Shown: in pieces, positions 1 through 10,285 of the stretch | How the letters are laid out: every line of letters begins with the position of its first letter | How positions within the stretch are numbered: the stretch's first letter is position 1 | Origin: NCEH01 sp043195095 | GTDB taxonomy: Bacteria; Pseudomonadota; Alphaproteobacteria; Rhizobiales; Xanthobacteraceae | DNA: 64,000 nt | Reading direction: 5' to 3' (one strand) | NCBI RefSeq assembly: GCF_043195095.1 | Contig: NZ_JBAFWN010000001.1 | Notes under the pieces: generated by a model | Seen by the model: only the letters and a program-made list of their open reading frames with translations | What the model was told of the DNA's origin: nothing | Databases searched by the model: none | Made by a program: the position numbers and the translations under genes

Positions 1-2512
1 TCCCGAGGCGCCGTTCGCCGCCCGGCTGCCCGCCCGGCCCGATGCCGGCGATCCTGCCCGTGCCCACCGGCGAGCTCTCGCGCTCGCGGCCGCGCTCGGC
101 GACGGCTTGCTGATGCCGGCGGGATTTGAATTTGGCGCGCGCGATCCCCTTGATCCGACCGGCGCCGTTCCAACCGACTTCGCCCAATTGCGGGACATCG
201 CCGCCTTCGATCTCTCGCCCGCCATCGTGCAGGCGAACGAGGACATGGCGCAGCGCGCCAGCGATGGCGCCAGCGGACCCTGGCGGCTGATCTCGCCACC
301 CGCCGCCCCGCTCGCGGTGCTGATCCGCGCCTGCGCTGACGGGCATGCGGCGGACCTTGTCCTCGCCAATGCCAGCCTTGAGCGCGAGGGCCAGGCCAGT
401 GGCGCCGCCCTGATGCCCCGCACCGACGGCTTCGCCCGGTTCGAGGGGCCGGATGCAACCGTCTTTGACACCACATCCAGCCTTGCCGTGCCGCCCGGCG
501 CGGTGATGCGCCTGCACGGCCAGCGCCCCCAGCCGGTCTTGCTGGAGGAACAGGGCCGCAAGGGCGCCCTTAGCGCCGCGCGCGCCCAGCGCCTCGCCAT
601 CGAAGCGGTGAGCCCGGCGGTGGACGATGGGGCCTTTCCCGTGCGGCGCGTGGTCGGCGAGCGCATCTCCGTGGAAGCGGACGTGGTGAGCGACGGGCAT
701 GATGCCATAGCGGTGGCCCTGCTCTGGCGCCCCGCCGACGATGGCGCCTGGCGCGAAGTGCGCATGGCGCCGCTCGGCAATGATCGCTTTGGCGCCGAGT
801 TCCCCCTGGAGCGCCTCGGTCGCCACCTCTTCACCATTGAGGCGTGGCGCGACCCTTATGCCAGCTTCCATCACGGCTTCGAGGCCAAGGTGAAGGCGGG
901 GCAAGACGTGGCACTGGAGATCGAGGAAGGCCGGATGCTCATTGCCGGTGCCTCGGCGACCGGAGAGGCCGGCGCGCGCATCGCCGAGCTCGGCCTTGCC
1001 ATGGCGCGCGCGGACGCCGCGGGCGCGCGCGATCTGCTGCTGAGCGACCAGACCCAGGAGATCCTCGCCGGCAGCGACGTCAGGCCGTTTGCGGTGCGCC
1101 ATCCCCGCCTGTTTCCGGTGGATGCCGAGCGCGAGCGTGCCGCCTTCGCCGCCTGGTACGAGATTTTCCCGCGCTCCACCTCCGGCGAGCCGACCCGCCA
1201 CGGCACGTTCGACGATGTGATCGCGGACCTTCCGCGCATCCGCGACCTGGGATTCGACGTGCTCTATTTTCCGCCGATCCATCCGATCGGCGCGAAGAAC
1301 CGCAAGGGGCGGGACAACACCCTGACCCCCGGCCCGGACGATCCCGGCAGCCCCTATGCGATCGGCTCCCACGAAGGCGGCCACGATGCGGTGCACCCTC
1401 AATTGGGCACGGCCGCCGACTTCCGCCGCATGCTGGCCGCCGCGAAGGACCATGGGCTTGAGATCGCGCTGGATTTCGCCATCCAGTGCGCCCCCGACCA
1501 CCCCTGGCTCGCCGCCCATCCCGGCTGGTTCGACTGGCGGCCCGACGGCAGCATCAAATATGCCGAAAATCCGCCGAAGAAATATCAGGACATCATCAAT
1601 GTGGACTTCTTCGCCAAGGATGCCGTGCCCGATCTGTGGCTGGCCCTGCGCGACGTGGTGCTGCACTGGATCGACCAGGGGGTGCGGCTGTTCCGCGTCG
1701 ACAACCCCCACACCAAGCCCTTCAATTTCTGGGAATGGCTGATCGGCGACATCCGCGCGCGGCATCCCGACGCGGTGTTCCTGGCGGAAGCCTTCACCCG
1801 GCCGAAGATCATGCATCGGCTGGCGAAGATCGGCTTTTCCCAGTCCTATACCTATTTCACCTGGCGGAACACGAAGGCGGAGCTGGTTCAATATATGAAC
1901 GAGCTGACGGAGCCGCCGGTCAGCGATTTTTATCGCCCCCACTTCTTCGTCAATACGCCCGACATCAATCCCTATTACCTTCAGACCTCCGGTCGCCCCG
2001 GCTTCCTGGCCCGCGCCGCCCTCGCCGCCACCCTCTCCGGGCTGTGGGGCATGTTCTCGGGCTTCGAATTGTGCGAGGCGGATCCGGTTCCGGGCAAGGA
2101 GGAATACAAGTCCTCCGATAAATACGAGATACGTGCGCGAAATTACGGTTTAGAGGGCGGTATAAGTGCCGAAATCACCCTTCTCAACCGCGTTCGTCGG
2201 GAAAACCCGGCGTTGCGCACCCATCTCGGCCTGCTCTTCCTCAATGCCTGGAACGACCAGGTGCTGGCCTTCGCGAAATTTACGCCTGATCGCGACAACC
2301 TTCTGGTGATACTCGTGAATCTCGATCCTCACGCGGCCCAGGGATGCGACTTTGAGATCCCCCTGTGGGAACTCGGCCTGCCTGACCACGCCACCATCCA
2401 TGTGGAAAACCTCATTCATGATCAATCCTTTAGCTGGAGTGGCAAGATCCAGCACCAGCATCTCGACCCGGCCCTTCCCTTCGCGATCTACCGCTTGTCC
2501 GGGGAGGCCTGA
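1..2512 (+). CDS. glgE: Maltosyltransferase GlgE (alpha-1,4-glucan:maltose-1-phosphate), 5'-truncated by window edge
   Basis: GlgE transfers maltose from maltose-1-phosphate to the non-reducing end of an alpha-1,4-glucan in the cytoplasm. The frame is open to the left edge (first whole codon at 2), so the start lies outside; an internal ATG is at 107. Counting from that ATG, an N-terminal DUF3416-type beta domain is followed by a GH13_3 barrel. The barrel motifs are visible: RVDNPHTKPF with the nucleophile Asp at 532 and FLAEAF with the acid/base Glu at 561, plus the family signature NPPKKYQDI. The stop at 2510-2512 directly abuts the ATG of the TreS-maltokinase gene, which makes the enzyme's donor substrate. 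GC content falls from about 2100 onward into the next gene. The identity is secure; only the true start is unknown. Confidence 0.95.
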   Translation, partial: PEAPFAARLPARPDAGDPARAHRRALALAAALGDGLLMPAGFEFGARDPLDPTGAVPTDFAQLRDIAAFDLSPAIVQANEDMAQRASDGASGPWRLISPPAAPLAVLIRACADGHAADLVLANASLEREGQASGAALMPRTDGFARFEGPDATVFDTTSSLAVPPGAVMRLHGQRPQPVLLEEQGRKGALSAARAQRLAIEAVSPAVDDGAFPVRRVVGERISVEADVVSDGHDAIAVALLWRPADDGAWREVRMAPLGNDRFGAEFPLERLGRHLFTIEAWRDPYASFHHGFEAKVKAGQDVALEIEEGRMLIAGASATGEAGARIAELGLAMARADAAGARDLLLSDQTQEILAGSDVRPFAVRHPRLFPVDAERERAAFAAWYEIFPRSTSGEPTRHGTFDDVIADLPRIRDLGFDVLYFPPIHPIGAKNRKGRDNTLTPGPDDPGSPYAIGSHEGGHDAVHPQLGTAADFRRMLAAAKDHGLEIALDFAIQCAPDHPWLAAHPGWFDWRPDGSIKYAENPPKKYQDIINVDFFAKDAVPDLWLALRDVVLHWIDQGVRLFRVDNPHTKPFNFWEWLIGDIRARHPDAVFLAEAFTRPKIMHRLAKIGFSQSYTYFTWRNTKAELVQYMNELTEPPVSDFYRPHFFVNTPDINPYYLQTSGRPGFLARAALAATLSGLWGMFSGFELCEADPVPGKEEYKSSDKYEIRARNYGLEGGISAEITLLNRVRRENPALRTHLGLLFLNAWNDQVLAFAKFTPDRDNLLVILVNLDPHAAQGCDFEIPLWELGLPDHATIHVENLIHDQSFSWSGKIQHQHLDPALPFAIYRLSGEA

Positions 2513-5500
2513 ATGAGCGAACCCGGCGCCGGCAATCCCAATCCTTATTGGTATAAAGATGCCGTTATTTATCAGGTTCATGTAAAATCATTCTTCGATT
2601 CCAACAATGATGGGATTGGCGATTTTCCGGGCTTGCTGTCTAAGCTGGATTATATCGCCGATCTCGGCGTCGATACCATATGGCTTCTGCCATTCTACCC
2701 GTCACCACGACGCGATGATGGGTATGATATTTCGCTTTACGAGGGCGTATCTCCCGATTACGGGACCATGGAAGATGCCCGCCGCTTCATCGAGGCGGCG
2801 CATGCACGCGGCATTCGCGTCATCACCGAACTGGTCATCAACCATACTTCCGATCAACATCCATGGTTTCAGGCCGCCAGATCCGCACCAAAGGGATCGC
2901 CGGAGCGTAATTATTATGTATGGGCCGATGATGATCACGGATATTCCGGGACGCGTATCATCTTTCTTGATACCGAAAAGTCCAACTGGACTTACGATCC
3001 AGTCGCAGGCCAATATTTTTGGCACAGATTTTATTCCCACCAACCAGATTTGAACTTCGACAATCCGGAAGTCCTGGAGCGGGTCCTGTCCGTCATGCGC
3101 TTCTGGCTGGACATGGGCGTCGACGGACTCAGGCTCGACGCCGTCCCTTATCTGATTGAGCGTGAAGGCACGTCCAACGAGAATTTGGACGAGACACACA
3201 CCATCCTCAAAAAGATCCGCGCCCATCTCGACGAGAATTATACCGGGCGAATGCTGCTTGCCGAAGCCAATATGTGGCCGGAAGATACACAACAATATTT
3301 TGGGTCCGAGGGCGATGAATGCCATATGGCATTCCATTTCCCTCTCATGCCGCGTATGTACATGGCGATTGCGAAGGAAGATCGGTTTCCGATCACGGAT
3401 ATTCTGCGCCAGACACCCGCCATTCCCGAAAACTGCCAATGGGCGATCTTCCTGCGCAACCATGATGAGTTGACGCTGGAAATGGTGACCGATTCCGAGC
3501 GAGACTATCTGTGGAGCGTATACGCTGCGGATCGTCGCGCTCGCATCAATCTCGGCATTCGCCGTCGACTTGCGCCTTTGCTGGAGCGGGACCGCCGCCG
3601 GATCGAGCTGATGAATGCGTTATTGTTCACCATGCCTGGAACTCCCGTCATTTATTATGGCGATGAGATTGGCATGGGCGACAATATTCACCTCGGCGAC
3701 CGCGACGGCGTCCGCACGCCGATGCAATGGTCGCCGGACCGCAACGGCGGCTTCTCCCGCGCCGACCCGGAAAGCCTTGTCCTGCCGCCCATTCAGGATC
3801 CTCTGTATGGGTATTATGCGTTGAATGTCGAAGCCCAATTGCGCGATCCCCATTCGCTGCTGAATTGGACGCGCCGCGTTCTGGCCATTCGCAAGCGACA
3901 TAGCGCATTCGGCCGTGGTACCTTCCGCCTGCTCTATCCTGGCAACCGCAAGATCCTCGCATTTCTGCGCGAATACCAGGACGAGACCATCCTGTGCGTG
4001 GCGAATCTCTCGCAGACGCTACAAGCGGTCGAGCTTGATATTGTGGAGTTCGAGCATCGCGTGCCGGTCGAGATGGTGGGCGGCACGCCCTTTCCGCCCG
4101 TCGGCCGCCTGCCCTATCTGCTCACTCTGCCCGCCTATGGCTTTTACGCCTTCTACCTCTCGAAAGAGGTCGCGGAACCGAGCTGGCACGCGCCGCCTCC
4201 CGAGCAACTGCCTGAATTCGTTACTTTGGTGCTGCGCTCTGGCTTGCCGGAGGTAGGCCGCGATCGCCACAAGGCGCTGCTGGAGAGCGAGGCCCTGCCT
4301 GCCTACATCGGCCGACGCCGGTGGTTTGCCTCCAAGAATGAGAAGCTGGGCGCGGTCCGCATCGCCTGGTCCCTGTCCCTCCCTGCGGGTGCCGACCGTT
4401 CCGAACTGCTGCTTGCCGCCATCGACGTGGAAGTGGGCGGGCGCACCGAGCAATATATGATGCCGCTGGCCATCGCCTGGGAAGATCAGCAGCCCGCGCC
4501 GCTGGTGACTCAGCTCGCCCTATCGCGGGTGCGCCAGGGCCGCCGGGTGGGTTATCTCACCGATGCCCTGACCCTCGATGCCATGCCGCATGCGGTGATC
4601 GCCGCCCTGCGCAAGGAATTGGCGCTGCCCATCCCGGACGGCGGCGACCTGCGCTTCGTGCCGACCGCGCGGCTCGCCGCGATGGACATTCCGGCCGAAA
4701 CGCCGGTGCTGCGCATCGCCGCCGAACAGTCGAACTCCACCATCATCATCGAGGATCTGGCGGTGTTGAAGGTGGTGCGTCGCACGGTATTCGGCATCCA
4801 CCCGGAATCCGAGATGGCGCGGCATCTCACCGAACAGGAATACGCCAACACGGCGCCGCTGCTCGGGGAAGTGGTGCGCTTCGATGGTGAGAGCCAGCCC
4901 GCCGTGGTCGCGTTGCTGCTGGGCCATGTGCGCAACCAGGGCGACGGCTGGACCTGGATGATCGAGCAATTGCGCCGCGTACTCGGTGCCACCACGCCGG
5001 CCGGCGAAGAAAAGGGGGCCGCCTTCGACGAACAGGTGAACGGGCTCACCCCGTTCATCCGGGCCACCGGGCGCAGGCTGGCCGAGTTGCATGCGGTGCT
5101 GGCCCGTCCGAGCGACGATCCGGCCTTCGCGCCGACCACAGCCGAGGCCGAAGATGCCGCCGCCTGGGGCGCGCAGGCGATGGACGAGGTGTCCCACGCC
5201 CTAGATATCCTGGCCGCGCATGATCCATTCGAGGATGCGGAGACGGCGGCGCGCGTGCGCGCGCTTCTCGACAGCCGCGCGGCGCTGCTGGAAGCGGTGG
5301 ATGCCCTGGCGCAGACCGCCGTGGGAGCGCTGATGACGCGCATTCACGGGGATTTCCATCTTGGTCAGATCCTGGTGGCGGGCGGAGATGCCTTCATTAT
5401 AGATTTCGAGGGCGAACCCCGCCGCACCATCGCCGAACGCCGGGCCAAGGCCAGTCCGTGGCGCGACGTGGCGGGGCTGATGCGGTCGCTGGATTACGTG

Positions 5501-5824
5501 CGCGCGGCCATCGACGCTCCCGCAAGCGAAATCCGCGCGTGGGAAACGCCGGAGGAGCGCCAGGCTCTTCTCGAGCGCTTCCGTAGCCGGGCCGAACGCA
5601 GCTTCCTCAGCGGCTACAGCGAAGGCGGCGGGCCTTCGGCGAGCATCGACCGGCGACTGCTCGATCTCTTCCTGCTGGAGAAGGCCGCTTACGAAGTGGC
5701 GTACGAGGCGGCCAACCGGCCAGCCTGGATCGGCTTCGCGGTGCGCGGCCTGCATGACCTTGCCGTGCGGCTCGCCGGCGCGGCCGAAGTGGAAACCGAG
5801 CCAAGCCTGGAGGATGCCCATTGA
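2513..5824 (+). CDS. treS: Trehalose synthase / maltokinase fusion protein (TreS-Mak)
   Basis: This 1103-residue fusion interconverts trehalose and maltose (TreS half) and phosphorylates maltose with ATP (Mak half), feeding maltose-1-phosphate to GlgE. The TreS GH13 domain spans about residues 10-560. It shows nucleophile D209 in GLRLDAVPYL, acid/base E251 in LLAEANMWPE and transition-state D318 in LRNHDELT. The aminoglycoside-phosphotransferase-like maltokinase half spans about 570-1095, with the catalytic loop HGDFHLGQ (D947) and metal-binding DFEGEP (D964). TreS alone is usually 550-600 residues and Mak about 450, so the fusion is full length. The start ATG follows the glgE stop with no gap. 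The TreS half (2513 to about 3700) is clearly AT-richer than the Mak half, which is unusual within one gene. Confidence 0.95.
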   Translation: MSEPGAGNPNPYWYKDAVIYQVHVKSFFDSNNDGIGDFPGLLSKLDYIADLGVDTIWLLPFYPSPRRDDGYDISLYEGVSPDYGTMEDARRFIEAAHARGIRVITELVINHTSDQHPWFQAARSAPKGSPERNYYVWADDDHGYSGTRIIFLDTEKSNWTYDPVAGQYFWHRFYSHQPDLNFDNPEVLERVLSVMRFWLDMGVDGLRLDAVPYLIEREGTSNENLDETHTILKKIRAHLDENYTGRMLLAEANMWPEDTQQYFGSEGDECHMAFHFPLMPRMYMAIAKEDRFPITDILRQTPAIPENCQWAIFLRNHDELTLEMVTDSERDYLWSVYAADRRARINLGIRRRLAPLLERDRRRIELMNALLFTMPGTPVIYYGDEIGMGDNIHLGDRDGVRTPMQWSPDRNGGFSRADPESLVLPPIQDPLYGYYALNVEAQLRDPHSLLNWTRRVLAIRKRHSAFGRGTFRLLYPGNRKILAFLREYQDETILCVANLSQTLQAVELDIVEFEHRVPVEMVGGTPFPPVGRLPYLLTLPAYGFYAFYLSKEVAEPSWHAPPPEQLPEFVTLVLRSGLPEVGRDRHKALLESEALPAYIGRRRWFASKNEKLGAVRIAWSLSLPAGADRSELLLAAIDVEVGGRTEQYMMPLAIAWEDQQPAPLVTQLALSRVRQGRRVGYLTDALTLDAMPHAVIAALRKELALPIPDGGDLRFVPTARLAAMDIPAETPVLRIAAEQSNSTIIIEDLAVLKVVRRTVFGIHPESEMARHLTEQEYANTAPLLGEVVRFDGESQPAVVALLLGHVRNQGDGWTWMIEQLRRVLGATTPAGEEKGAAFDEQVNGLTPFIRATGRRLAELHAVLARPSDDPAFAPTTAEAEDAAAWGAQAMDEVSHALDILAAHDPFEDAETAARVRALLDSRAALLEAVDALAQTAVGALMTRIHGDFHLGQILVAGGDAFIIDFEGEPRRTIAERRAKASPWRDVAGLMRSLDYVRAAIDAPASEIRAWETPEERQALLERFRSRAERSFLSGYSEGGGPSASIDRRLLDLFLLEKAAYEVAYEAANRPAWIGFAVRGLHDLAVRLAGAAEVETEPSLEDAH

Positions 5825-5856
5825 ACATTCTCCCGCGCCAGCCAGGAGCAGCTGAA

Positions 5857-8100
5857 ATGACCATCGCTGAGCGCATCGAGACCGAGCCGTCGCTGGATCC
5901 CGCCGCCGTCGAGGCATTGGTGGAGGGGCGCCACGGGGATCCGTTCGCCCTGCTCGGTCCGCATGTGATCGGACGCGATATCGTGCTGCGGACCTTTCAG
6001 CCGGGAGCGCGTGAGGTCGAGGCCGTGGATCCTGTCAGCGGCGCGCATATGGCGACGCTTGAGCTGGTGCATCCCGCAGGGCTGTTTTCCGGCAAACTCC
6101 CGTCCTCCGGCAGCGAGCACGGCGCGGGCGCGCCGCCGCGTTATCGCCTGCGGATCCGCTGGGGGGACGGCGGCATGCAGGAGAGCGAAGACCCCTACGC
6201 CTTTTCCCCCTTGCTGGGCGACCTCGACCTCTACCTGTTGGGCGAAGGCACGCATCTTGGTCTTTCCGAGGTGCTGGGCGCGCACGTGGCAAGCGTGGAG
6301 GGCATCAACGGCGTGCGGTTCGCCCTTTGGGCGCCGAACGCGCGCCGGGTGTCTGTGGTGGGCGATTTCAACGGCTGGGACGGGCGACGCAATCCCATGC
6401 GGCTGCGCCATTCCGCCGGCATTTGGGAGATCTTCATTCCCCGTCTCGGCGCCGGCGCGCGCTACAAGTTCGAACTGCTGGGAGCCGACGGCAACCTGTT
6501 GCCACTAAAGGCCGATCCGTTGGCGCGCGCGGCGGAGCTGGCGCCCGCGACGGCCTCCATCGTCGCCGATCCGGCACCCTTCCACTGGTCCGATGCCGGC
6601 TGGATGGAGCAGCGCCAGGCGCGCCAGGATGCGCAAGCGCCGATCTCCATCTATGAGCTGCATCCTGGGTCTTGGATGCGCCATCTGGACGACGGCAGAA
6701 GCTTCACCTGGGAGGAGCTGGGCGACCGGCTCATCCCCTACGTGTCCGACATGGGCTTTTCCCATATCGAGCTGATGCCGGTGATGGAGCATCCGTTCGG
6801 CGGCTCCTGGGGGTACCAGCCCCTGGGCTTGTTCGCCCCGACCGCGCGCTTCGGGCCGCCCCATGCCTTCGCCCGCTTCGTGGATCGCTGCCATGCCGCC
6901 GGCATCGGCGTGCTGCTGGATTGGGTGCCGGCCCATTTCCCGAGCGATGCCCACGGCCTCGCCCGGTTCGACGGCACCGCGCTTTACGAACACGCCGACC
7001 CGCGCGAGGGCTTCCATCACGATTGGAACACGCTGATCTATAATTTCGGCCGCTCGGAAGTCTCCGGCTTTCTCATCGCCAGCGCGCTCGAATGGCTGCG
7101 GCATTTCCATGTGGACGGGCTGCGCGTGGATGCGGTCGCGTCCATGTTGTACCGCGACTATTCCCGCAAGCCGGGCGAATGGGTGCCGAACATCCATGGC
7201 GGACGCGAGAATCTGGAAGCGGTCGCCTTCCTGCGGCGGCTGAACGAGACCGTGCATGCCGAGGCGCCCGGAGCCATCATGGTGGCCGAAGAATCGACCG
7301 CTTGGCCTGGGGTCACGGCGCCCGTGGCGCTGGGCGGGCTCGGCTTCGATTTCAAATGGAACATGGGTTGGATGCACGACACCCTGCGCTATATCGGCCA
7401 CGAGCCGATTCACCGGCGCTACCACCATCACGACATGACGTTCGCGCTCGTCTATGCCTTCTCGGAGCGCTTCGTCCTGCCGATTTCCCATGATGAAGTG
7501 GTGCACGGCAAGGGCTCCCTGCTTGGCCGCATGCCGGGCGATACCTGGCAGCGCATGGCCAATCTGCGGGCCTATCTCGGCTTCATGTTCGGCCATCCCG
7601 GAAAGAAGCTACTCTTCATGGGCTGCGAGTTCGGCCAGACCGGCGAGTGGAACCATGATGCGGAGTTGCCCTGGTTCCTTCTGGACGATCCGTTCCATCG
7701 CGGCGTGCAGAAACTGGTGCGCGACCTGAATGCGCTCTATCGCGCGGTGCCCGCCCTGCATGTGCGCGATACCACGCCGGACGGCTTCGCCTGGATCGTT
7801 GGGGACGACGTGGACAATTCGGTGTTCGCGTTCTTCCGCTACGCGGATACGGGCGCGCCGATCCTCGTGGTCGCAAACATGACCCCGGTGCCGCGCCAGG
7901 GATATCGGATCGGCGTACCGCATGGCGGCCAATGGGAAGAAATGCTGAATACGGACGCCGGCGAATATGGCGGCTCGGGCATCGGCAATCTCGGCGCGGT
8001 TGAAGCGGTCGGTGAACCAAGCCACGGCCAGGCGTTTTCCCTCAGCCTCAGCCTGCCGCCGCTCGGCGCGTTGTTCCTGCGGCCAAAGGAAACGTCATGA
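5857..8100 (+). CDS. glgB: 1,4-alpha-glucan branching enzyme GlgB
   Basis: GlgB introduces alpha-1,6 branches into alpha-glucan made by GlgE (or GlgA). The protein is 747 residues, the usual length for GlgB. It has an N-terminal CBM48 region (about 130-225, FALWAPNARRVSVVGDFN) and a GH13_9 barrel with nucleophile D425 in GLRVDAVASM and acid/base E478 in VAEESTAWPG. The motif SHDEVVHGKGS is also typical. The ATG at 5857 is preferred over an upstream in-frame TTG at 5821 because a GGAG-type ribosome site (around 5843-5848) precedes it and the TTG overlaps the treS stop. Its stop overlaps the glgX start by four bases, implying translational coupling. Confidence 0.95.
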   Translation: MTIAERIETEPSLDPAAVEALVEGRHGDPFALLGPHVIGRDIVLRTFQPGAREVEAVDPVSGAHMATLELVHPAGLFSGKLPSSGSEHGAGAPPRYRLRIRWGDGGMQESEDPYAFSPLLGDLDLYLLGEGTHLGLSEVLGAHVASVEGINGVRFALWAPNARRVSVVGDFNGWDGRRNPMRLRHSAGIWEIFIPRLGAGARYKFELLGADGNLLPLKADPLARAAELAPATASIVADPAPFHWSDAGWMEQRQARQDAQAPISIYELHPGSWMRHLDDGRSFTWEELGDRLIPYVSDMGFSHIELMPVMEHPFGGSWGYQPLGLFAPTARFGPPHAFARFVDRCHAAGIGVLLDWVPAHFPSDAHGLARFDGTALYEHADPREGFHHDWNTLIYNFGRSEVSGFLIASALEWLRHFHVDGLRVDAVASMLYRDYSRKPGEWVPNIHGGRENLEAVAFLRRLNETVHAEAPGAIMVAEESTAWPGVTAPVALGGLGFDFKWNMGWMHDTLRYIGHEPIHRRYHHHDMTFALVYAFSERFVLPISHDEVVHGKGSLLGRMPGDTWQRMANLRAYLGFMFGHPGKKLLFMGCEFGQTGEWNHDAELPWFLLDDPFHRGVQKLVRDLNALYRAVPALHVRDTTPDGFAWIVGDDVDNSVFAFFRYADTGAPILVVANMTPVPRQGYRIGVPHGGQWEEMLNTDAGEYGGSGIGNLGAVEAVGEPSHGQAFSLSLSLPPLGALFLRPKETS

Positions 8101-10226
8101 CGTTGCCACCGCTCCCCGATCGTCTGGAAGCGGGCCGCCCCTATCCCCTTGGCGCTGTGCCGAATGGCCTCGGGACCAATTTCGCCGTGTTCTCCGCCAA
8201 TGCGGAAAAGGTCGAACTCTGCCTGTTCGAACCGTCCGGCCGCCGCGAGGTGGCGCGGTTCCCGCTGCCCGAATGTACGGACGAAGTGTGGCACGGCTAT
8301 TTGCCCGGCGCCTTCGAGGGCTTGGTCTATGGCTATCGCGCGCACGGCCCGTTCGATCCCGCGCGGGGGCACCGCTTCAATCCCGCCAAGCTGTTGCTCG
8401 ACCCTTACGCGCGGCAGCTCACCGGCGCGGTGCGTTGGTCGGACGCACTGTTCGGCTATCGTATTCATGGCGGGCGGGCAGACCTTTCGGTCGACCGGCG
8501 CGACAGTGCCGCCGCCATGCCGAAAGCCGTGGTCGTGGGTGAGGCAACGGACTGGGGCGACGACCGCGCGCCCGATGTGCCGTGGGAAGATACGGTCATC
8601 TATGAAGCCCATGTGCGCGGGCTTTCCATGGGACGTGCCGATATTCGCCCGCACGAGCGCGGCACGTTCGCGGCCCTCACCCATCCGCGCTTCATCGAGC
8701 ATCTGCAAAGGCTCGGCATCACCGCGATCGAGCTGATGCCCGTGCATGCCTTTCTGCAGGACCGTTTTCTGCTGGAGCGGGGACTGCGCAATTATTGGGG
8801 CTATTCCACCCTCGCCTTCTTCGCACCGGAGCCGAGCTTCCTGTCCACCGGCTCGCTGCATGAGCTGCGCGCCGCCATCCGCCGTTTCCATGCTGCCGGC
8901 ATCGAGGTGATCCTCGACGTGGTCTATAATCACACCTGCGAGGGCAACGAACTCGGGCCCACCCTCTCGTTCCGCGGCCTCGATAATGCCAGCTATTATC
9001 GCCTCGTGCCCGGCGACGAGCGCTATTACATCAATGACACCGGCTGCGGAAACACGGTCAATCTCAGCCATCCCCGCGTGCTGCAGATGGTGATGGATTC
9101 GCTGCGCTATTGGGCCACCGCCTTCCGCGTCGACGGCTTCCGCTTCGATCTCGGGGTGACCCTGGGACGCGAAGGCACGGGGTTCGATCCCGGCGCCGGC
9201 TTCTTCGACGCGGTGCGGCAGGATCCGGTGCTCGCGCGGTGCAAGCTGATCGCCGAGCCATGGGACATCGGGCCGGACGGCTACCAGCTCGGCAGCATGC
9301 CGCCGGGCTTCGCGGAATGGAACGATGGCTTCCGGGACGGCGTGCGGCGGTTCTGGAGCCGCGAGCCGGGCCGGCGCGGCGATCTCGCGGCACGCCTTTC
9401 CGGGTCCGGTGCCACTTTCGACCGCCGTTTCCGCAGGCCCTCCGCCTCGATCAATTATGTCGCCTCCCACGATGGCTTCACGCTCGCGGATCTCGCGTCC
9501 TACGAGCACAAGCATAACGCCGCCAATGGCGAGGATGGGCGAGACGGCCACGATGGCAACCACAGCGCGAATTGGGGCGTCGAAGGACCGACCACCGATC
9601 CCGCGATCCTGGAAACGCGAGGCCGGGTCATGCGGGCCATGCTGGCGACGGTCATGTTCGCGCAAGGCACACCCATGCTGCTGGCGGGCGACGAATTTGG
9701 CCGTAGCCAGAAAGGCAATAACAACGCCTATTGCCAAGACAACGAGGTCTCTTGGATCGACTGGGAGCAATCCCGGGCGCCCGCAGGCCGAGCGCTCACC
9801 GCGTTCTTTGCGCGCCTCGCCGAGATCCGCCGCCGTTTCGCCATCCTGCGCGCGCCCCATTTCCTGCATGGTCTGGTTGAACTTGCGCCCGGCATTCGAG
9901 ACATCGGCTGGTTCGATGAGACCGGCGCCGAACTGCACGGGGAGTCGTGGCATGCGGACGGGGGGCACACGCTCGCCCTGCGGCGGGCGGGACCGGCGTC
10001 GGTCGTGGGCGATGTGCCGCCTGGACGGCTCGACGTGCTTCTGTTGCTGATGAACGCCAAGGACCGCCCGGTGGTGTTCCGCCTGCCACCGCCCGCGGTG
10101 ACATGGCGGACGATGGTGGACAGCGCCGCCGGCCTGGTCTCCGAGCAGCGCCCGGTCGAAGGAGAGACGCTGGTATCCGCCCTCAGCATCCGCCTGCTTG
10201 CCACCCATCTGGATCCGCAGCCGTGA
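8097..10226 (+). CDS. glgX: Glycogen debranching enzyme GlgX (isoamylase type)
   Basis: GlgX hydrolyses alpha-1,6 branch points of phosphorylase-limited glycogen, releasing short malto-oligosaccharides that MalQ and TreY can use. The 709-residue protein has an N-terminal CBM48 domain (about 20-110, FAVFSANAEKVELCLFE) and a GH13_11 barrel with nucleophile D351 in VDGFRFDLGV, acid/base E387 in LIAEPWDIG and SHDGFTLADL near the end of the barrel. YRAHGPFDP and NYWGYSTLAFFAPEP are typical of GlgX rather than TreZ. The ATG overlaps the glgB stop (ATGA). It is followed by 59 bases before malQ that hold only a weak GC hairpin with a short T run. Confidence 0.94.
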   Translation: MTLPPLPDRLEAGRPYPLGAVPNGLGTNFAVFSANAEKVELCLFEPSGRREVARFPLPECTDEVWHGYLPGAFEGLVYGYRAHGPFDPARGHRFNPAKLLLDPYARQLTGAVRWSDALFGYRIHGGRADLSVDRRDSAAAMPKAVVVGEATDWGDDRAPDVPWEDTVIYEAHVRGLSMGRADIRPHERGTFAALTHPRFIEHLQRLGITAIELMPVHAFLQDRFLLERGLRNYWGYSTLAFFAPEPSFLSTGSLHELRAAIRRFHAAGIEVILDVVYNHTCEGNELGPTLSFRGLDNASYYRLVPGDERYYINDTGCGNTVNLSHPRVLQMVMDSLRYWATAFRVDGFRFDLGVTLGREGTGFDPGAGFFDAVRQDPVLARCKLIAEPWDIGPDGYQLGSMPPGFAEWNDGFRDGVRRFWSREPGRRGDLAARLSGSGATFDRRFRRPSASINYVASHDGFTLADLASYEHKHNAANGEDGRDGHDGNHSANWGVEGPTTDPAILETRGRVMRAMLATVMFAQGTPMLLAGDEFGRSQKGNNNAYCQDNEVSWIDWEQSRAPAGRALTAFFARLAEIRRRFAILRAPHFLHGLVELAPGIRDIGWFDETGAELHGESWHADGGHTLALRRAGPASVVGDVPPGRLDVLLLLMNAKDRPVVFRLPPPAVTWRTMVDSAAGLVSEQRPVEGETLVSALSIRLLATHLDPQP

Positions 10227-10285
10227 GACTGCCGGCCCGTTCCGCGCGCAAGTCCGCGCCCGCTTTTTCCTGAAGGCCATTTTCC

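Noticed and set aside
10244..10268. Small GC hairpin with a short T run between glgX and malQ
   Set aside because: The stem is only five pairs and lies inside an otherwise tight operon, so it is unlikely to be a true terminator.
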